A stretch of 64,000 nucleotides of DNA from an uncultured Sphingomonadaceae bacterium. GTDB lineage: Bacteria; Pseudomonadota; Alphaproteobacteria; Sphingomonadales; Sphingomonadaceae. Where the stretch lies: contig CANLCX010000001.1 of the NCBI GenBank assembly GCA_947489315.1, positions 1,304,775-1,368,774 on the forward strand. The letters run 5' to 3'. Shown here piece after piece: positions 59,901-64,000 of this stretch. The number at the start of each line of letters is the position of its first letter. Position 1 is the first letter of the stretch. The notes under the pieces are model-generated. The model saw only the letters and a program-made list of their open reading frames with translations. It was not told the DNA's origin and searched no databases. A program made the position numbers and the translations under genes.

Positions 59901-60695
59901 CTAAGCCTCGCTGCCTGTCAAAAGTAGGCGGGTGGCCGCCTCGACATCATCCTGCCGCATCAGCGACTCCCCGACCAGAAATGCTCGTGCGCCTGAGCCG
60001 GATAGCCGCTCGCAATCATCATGCGTAAAAATACCACTTTCCGATACCATGATCCTGTCATCAGGAACCAGTTTGGAAAGACGTTCGGTTTGTTCCAGAC
60101 TGGTTTCGAAGGTTTTGAGATTACGATTATTAATACCCAAAAGACGGGATTTCAGGTTCAGCGCCCGCTCAAGTTCAGCCTCGTCATGAACCTCGATCAG
60201 GGCGTCCATATCCATTGCCATCGCTGCAGCCTCGATCTCCAAGGCCTGATCATCGTCGAGGGCGGCCATGATGATCAAAATTGCATCAGCGCCAAGTGCG
60301 CGCGATTCCTCCACCTGCCACGGATCAATCATGAAATCTTTGCGTAAACAGGGCAGGGTGCAAGCGGTCTGTGCCGCAACCAGATATTCGTCGGCTCCCT
60401 GAAAATAAGGAATATCGGTCAGGACCGACAGACAGGCAGCCCCGCCAGCTTCATAGGCGCGAGCGTGAGCCGGAGGATCAAAGTCCTCACGGATCAGCCC
60501 TTTTGATGGGCTCGCTTTCTTGATCTCGGCAATCAGCGCAAAGCCGTTTTGCGACTTTTCCTCAATTGCTTTTATGAACCCTCGTGGGGCGTCTTGATGG
60601 CGTACCTGATCATGCATAGCCGACGTTGAAATATTGGACCGGCGATTGCGCACATGATCCCGTTTTGCTTCACATATCTCGATGAGTTTGTTCAT
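59901..60695 (-). CDS. trpC: Indole-3-glycerol phosphate synthase
   Basis: [59 protein letters not shown]. Confidence 0.96.
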   Translation of the reverse strand: MNKLIEICEAKRDHVRNRRSNISTSAMHDQVRHQDAPRGFIKAIEEKSQNGFALIAEIKKASPSKGLIREDFDPPAHARAYEAGGAACLSVLTDIPYFQGADEYLVAAQTACTLPCLRKDFMIDPWQVEESRALGADAILIIMAALDDDQALEIEAAAMAMDMDALIEVHDEAELERALNLKSRLLGINNRNLKTFETSLEQTERLSKLVPDDRIMVSESGIFTHDDCERLSGSGARAFLVGESLMRQDDVEAATRLLLTGSEA

Positions 60696-60705
60696 TGGTC
60701 AGGTC

Positions 60706-61692
60706 TCATTGATTGGCGATCCAACAGTTGAGCAGAGCATTAGCCAATCCTTTGTCGAGCGCTTCGGCCGCTTCTTCAGCGCTCGCTTCCCAACTTTCGA
60801 CTTCGCCTGCGACCATCAAGGCTGCCGCGCTGTTGAGTATCACAGCATCGCGATAAGCAGATAGTTCGCCCTTTAACAAATCACGTAAAGCCGCTGCATT
60901 ATGGTTGGCATCGCCACCTTTTATGGATTCGGCATCATGGCATGGCAGACCGATATCATCCGGTGTGATCCGGCTATGTGTGATCGATTGTCCCTCAACA
61001 ATTGCTAGCTTGGAAGGCCCGGAAATACTGAGCTCATCGAGACCTTCTTCGCCTGATACGATCATGATTTTCTCATAACCCAGCTGCGTTGCCGCTTCTG
61101 CATAGGTTTCCACCAAGTCGGGAGAAGCAACGCCGATTAGCTGTCGTTTAACCCGGGCGGGATTGCATAGCGGGCCGAGCAGGTTGAAAATCGTCCGTCG
61201 GCCAATAGCTTTGCGGATGGGTGCTAGCGGTCCCAGCGCCGGATGATGATTGGGCGCAAAGAAAAAGGCGATACCGATATCGCGCAAGGATTGTTCGCCG
61301 CCCGTTGCTGCTTTTGCCAGATCAAGGCCCAAAGCCTCTAACGTATCCGCTGCTCCTGATTTGCTGGACGCAGCGCGGTTGCCATGCTTGGCCATTGGTA
61401 TATCGCAGGCGCCAACGACCAAGGCGGTTGCCGTAGAGATATTCAGACTGTGGCTGCCATCGCCGCCAGTGCCACATACATCAATAGCTCCCGCAGGGGC
61501 GTCAACGGTGACCATACGGGCGCGCATTTCTTGGGCTGCGGCAGCAATTTCGGTTGCCGTTTCTCCGCGATCAGCGAGCGTGACGAGAAAAGTGCCGATG
61601 GCGTCGCCGTCCACCTTGCCGTCCAATATGGCTGCAAAAGCGGCGCGGGCGTCTGTTTCGGAAAGCGGCATTTTCGGATTTGGCAGGGCCAT
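60706..61692 (-). CDS. trpD: Anthranilate phosphoribosyltransferase
   Basis: IDVCGTGGDGSHSLNISTATALVVG, KHGNRAASSKSGAADTLEALG, FNLLGPLCNPA. Confidence 0.96.
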   Translation of the reverse strand: MALPNPKMPLSETDARAAFAAILDGKVDGDAIGTFLVTLADRGETATEIAAAAQEMRARMVTVDAPAGAIDVCGTGGDGSHSLNISTATALVVGACDIPMAKHGNRAASSKSGAADTLEALGLDLAKAATGGEQSLRDIGIAFFFAPNHHPALGPLAPIRKAIGRRTIFNLLGPLCNPARVKRQLIGVASPDLVETYAEAATQLGYEKIMIVSGEEGLDELSISGPSKLAIVEGQSITHSRITPDDIGLPCHDAESIKGGDANHNAAALRDLLKGELSAYRDAVILNSAAALMVAGEVESWEASAEEAAEALDKGLANALLNCWIANQ

Positions 61693-62225
61693 TACGGTTT
61701 TTCCTCTCCCGGTACGCCGGCATCTTGAAGACGCCGGATCAATCCATCTTTATGTGCCGGATCTTTGAAAATCCGAGCGGGCAGAAAATTGAACAGTTGA
61801 TCGGATCGGTAAAGCAAAACAATTTTGTCATTGGCCTGCCATTTGACCATGTCCGCAAAAGTCAAATGCGCATGGCCTTGCTCATTGCCGGAATAGAGCT
61901 TTTCATCATCCCACCATGTCGTTGTTTCCAGGCGTAAGTCTTTTTGCTGTTTATAGATTTTCCTCGAATGTCGAGGAACCCACCAGATCGGAATCAGCAT
62001 CGACATAACAAGGGCAACAATGCCAGCCCAGATGGTCATGCCGACAATTAGACCGAGCGCTTGGTTCATATTATCAAAGCCACCCAAGGCCGCCATAACA
62101 ACACCGACAAACAATCCAAATATAATAAAATAGCCGAGCCGTTTCCATCCCATTTGCTTCATATGCAGGGCATAAGCTGCACGGAGATCTTCTTCGCTAG
62201 GCGTAAAGATGAGCTTTTCAATCAT
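61692..62225 (-). CDS. YcxB-like C-terminal domain membrane protein
   Basis: Two TM segments, then [52 protein letters not shown]. Confidence 0.7.
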   Translation of the reverse strand: MIEKLIFTPSEEDLRAAYALHMKQMGWKRLGYFIIFGLFVGVVMAALGGFDNMNQALGLIVGMTIWAGIVALVMSMLIPIWWVPRHSRKIYKQQKDLRLETTTWWDDEKLYSGNEQGHAHLTFADMVKWQANDKIVLLYRSDQLFNFLPARIFKDPAHKDGLIRRLQDAGVPGEEKP

Positions 62226-62806
62226 GCGCGAGGTTTCGGCTGCAGACCAGCCAAGCGCATGAAATTGGCGAGCAGTTCATGACCATATTCGGTGGCGATG
62301 CTTTCAGGATGAAATTGCACACCATGAATGGGCAGGCTTTCGTGATGAAAACCCATCACAGACCCATCTTCAGCCGTTGCATTTACTGGTAAGCATGGTG
62401 GAATATCCTCTACGATCAGGGAATGATATCGGGTCGCCGTATAGGGTGACGGAATGTTTTTAAACACGCCGCTATTATTATGCGCCACGGGCGAAGTCTT
62501 GCCGTGCATTAGTCCGCCGCGCACGACTTTGCCGCCAAAATGCTGACCAATGCTTTGATGACCTAGACAAACGCCAAGCAACGGTTTTTCGGCGTCAGCG
62601 CAAGCCGCCACCAGATCAAGCGATATACCGGCTTCATTGGGCGTGCATGGCCCCGGCGAGATTAAAAATGCGTCAGCGCTGGTTGCAAGTGCCTCGTTCG
62701 CGCTTATTGCATCATTACGCTCGACACGAACTTCGGCGCCCAGTTCCATCAGATAATGGACTAGGTTGAAAGTGAAGCTGTCATAATTGTCGATAACCAA
62801 GATCAT
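62222..62806 (-). CDS. trpG: Anthranilate/aminodeoxychorismate synthase glutamine amidotransferase subunit
   Basis: [78 protein letters not shown]; true start 62806. Confidence 0.95.
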   Translation of the reverse strand: MILVIDNYDSFTFNLVHYLMELGAEVRVERNDAISANEALATSADAFLISPGPCTPNEAGISLDLVAACADAEKPLLGVCLGHQSIGQHFGGKVVRGGLMHGKTSPVAHNNSGVFKNIPSPYTATRYHSLIVEDIPPCLPVNATAEDGSVMGFHHESLPIHGVQFHPESIATEYGHELLANFMRLAGLQPKPRA

Positions 62807-62920
62807 GCAACGGTGCCTAATGATAAAAACACCACAGGCCAAGTTTTTCTGCCGCTTATCGCGCAGATCGTTTGACGGAGGCAATTGGGGTGATATTGAT
62901 GGGGCAGGGGAGATTGCACT

Positions 62921-63223
62921 ATGGGCGCACCGGTAACCGTTAATATTCCGCACAAACTGGGACTGACTGAGGCCCGCAGCCGGATCGGCAACGGCGTCCA
63001 TACGCTGAGTGAGTCCGTTCCCGGCGCAACTATGACGGACCATCATTGGGAAGGCGATACGATGCATTGTACGCTCGAAGCCATGGGCCAGCGGATCGGT
63101 GGCGAAATGCAAGTGCGAGAAGACGAGGTTTACGCCATTTTCGATTTACCGCCATTGCTCGCGATGTTCGCCAACAAGATTAAGGAAAAGCTTCAGAAAG
63201 AAGCGCCTAAAATGTTGGAATAA
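62921..63223 (+). CDS. Polyhydroxyalkanoic acid system-family protein
   Basis: [23 protein letters not shown]...[48 protein letters not shown]. Confidence 0.7.
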   Translation: MGAPVTVNIPHKLGLTEARSRIGNGVHTLSESVPGATMTDHHWEGDTMHCTLEAMGQRIGGEMQVREDEVYAIFDLPPLLAMFANKIKEKLQKEAPKMLE

Positions 63224-63405
63224 GGCACTCGCAATCTTTCTAATCAAAGTTTGCGATCTTACCGGCGGATTAGAAGACAATCTCATTTAAGATACTGGCG
63301 ATTCACAACCTCTGAGCAAAAGCAACACTTGAGTTTTTGCTAGCAACTTCAGATATTTGCATGCGCTGCGATGTTGTGCCATGCATCGAGCGATAGGAGA
63401 CAAAA

Positions 63406-63843
63406 GTGGCATCATCATTGACAGTAGTAATCGGACGGGTCCTGCTAGGGCTCTATTTTTTGATACCAGGCTTAATGAAAGTCGCCGGGTCGGCCGGAAC
63501 GATTGCGTATATGCAAGGACACGGCATTCCATTTGCACAGCCACTTATGTGGTTCGCTGCCGGCGTGAATATCATCGGTGGCCTGTTTCTTATCTCAGGG
63601 CGGCATACCAAATTCGTCGCTTATGGTTTTGTTGTCTACATTCTTATGGTGAACTTTTTGCTGCATGACTTCTGGAACATGGAGGGCGATGGTGTCGCCC
63701 ATGAAACCCAAAACTTTATCAAAAACCTTGGCATCTTGGCTGGACTTCTGGTGCTTGCTGGAAGCTCTTCCGTTCGCAACCTGTCGCTGGTCGGGTGGTG
63801 GCGAAGTGACCGCTCAGTTCTAACTAAGCGGCCAGACTTCTAA
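63406..63843 (+). CDS. DoxX-family membrane protein
   Basis: IGRVLLGLYFLIPGLMKVAG...FAQPLMWFAAGVNIIGGLFLISGRHTKFVAYGFVVYILMVNFLLHDFW; GTG start. Confidence 0.8.
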   Translation: MASSLTVVIGRVLLGLYFLIPGLMKVAGSAGTIAYMQGHGIPFAQPLMWFAAGVNIIGGLFLISGRHTKFVAYGFVVYILMVNFLLHDFWNMEGDGVAHETQNFIKNLGILAGLLVLAGSSSVRNLSLVGWWRSDRSVLTKRPDF

Positions 63844-63924
63844 GCCCATAATAAGTCATATCTAAATCTGCCCGATCCAATCGCCATACTGGCCATCTTC
63901 ATCGGCTAGCGTCCGCAATATCCT

Positions 63925-64000
63925 GCGATTTCAACTGGTGGACGCAACACTTTAATCTTTGGATTTGAAGATGGAGTGTTGGATATGAAGCAGAGACGAC
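63925..64000 (+). mobile_element. Left end of probable IS30-family insertion sequence (cut by window end)
   Basis: IR-like tttcaactggtggacgcaacactttaat, then an open frame (GVL)DMKQRR... resembling the N-terminus of IS30-family transposases. Confidence 0.55.

Overview
The window is a 64 kb chromosomal segment that looks like a sphingomonad-type alphaproteobacterium, judged from gene content and protein style only. Most of it is core metabolism: a branched-chain 2-oxoacid dehydrogenase operon; a glycolysis/pentose-phosphate cluster (tkt-gap-pgk-fba); thiE, efp and suhB; a complete nuoA-N operon followed by birA, coaX and rnj; gltA and gltX; comEC; and a trpG-trpD-trpC-moaC-moeA-lexA cluster. 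RNA features are a tRNA-Asp(GTC) and a probable 6S RNA in the conserved zapA-fau interval. An S1-protease autotransporter is cut by the left edge, and a probable IS30-family element is cut by the right edge. Two accessory loci stand out. (1) About 7.2-15.2 kb: a minus-strand operon of three secreted DUF11-like proteins plus a ~1700 aa DUF11/outer-membrane barrel protein. Its promoter region has a perfect CtrA-type TTAA-N7-TTAAC box next to three TGTAACA repeats, and a strong hairpin lies just before the barrel gene. (2) About 45.8-52.4 kb: a membrane-anchored coiled-coil protein divergent from a run of signalling-like proteins that appear to have lost catalytic residues: an HPt-like protein with Trp in place of the phospho-His, a nucleotidyltransferase-like membrane protein without the GxGTR loop, a DUF2336-like protein, and a histidine-kinase-like protein with Pro in place of the phospho-His but an apparently intact ATP-binding domain. 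I also report small ORFs that fit exactly between nuo genes, a probable non-ATG birA start, and a pair of tandem paralogous unknown small proteins. All calls were made by eye; no searches or folding computations were run.
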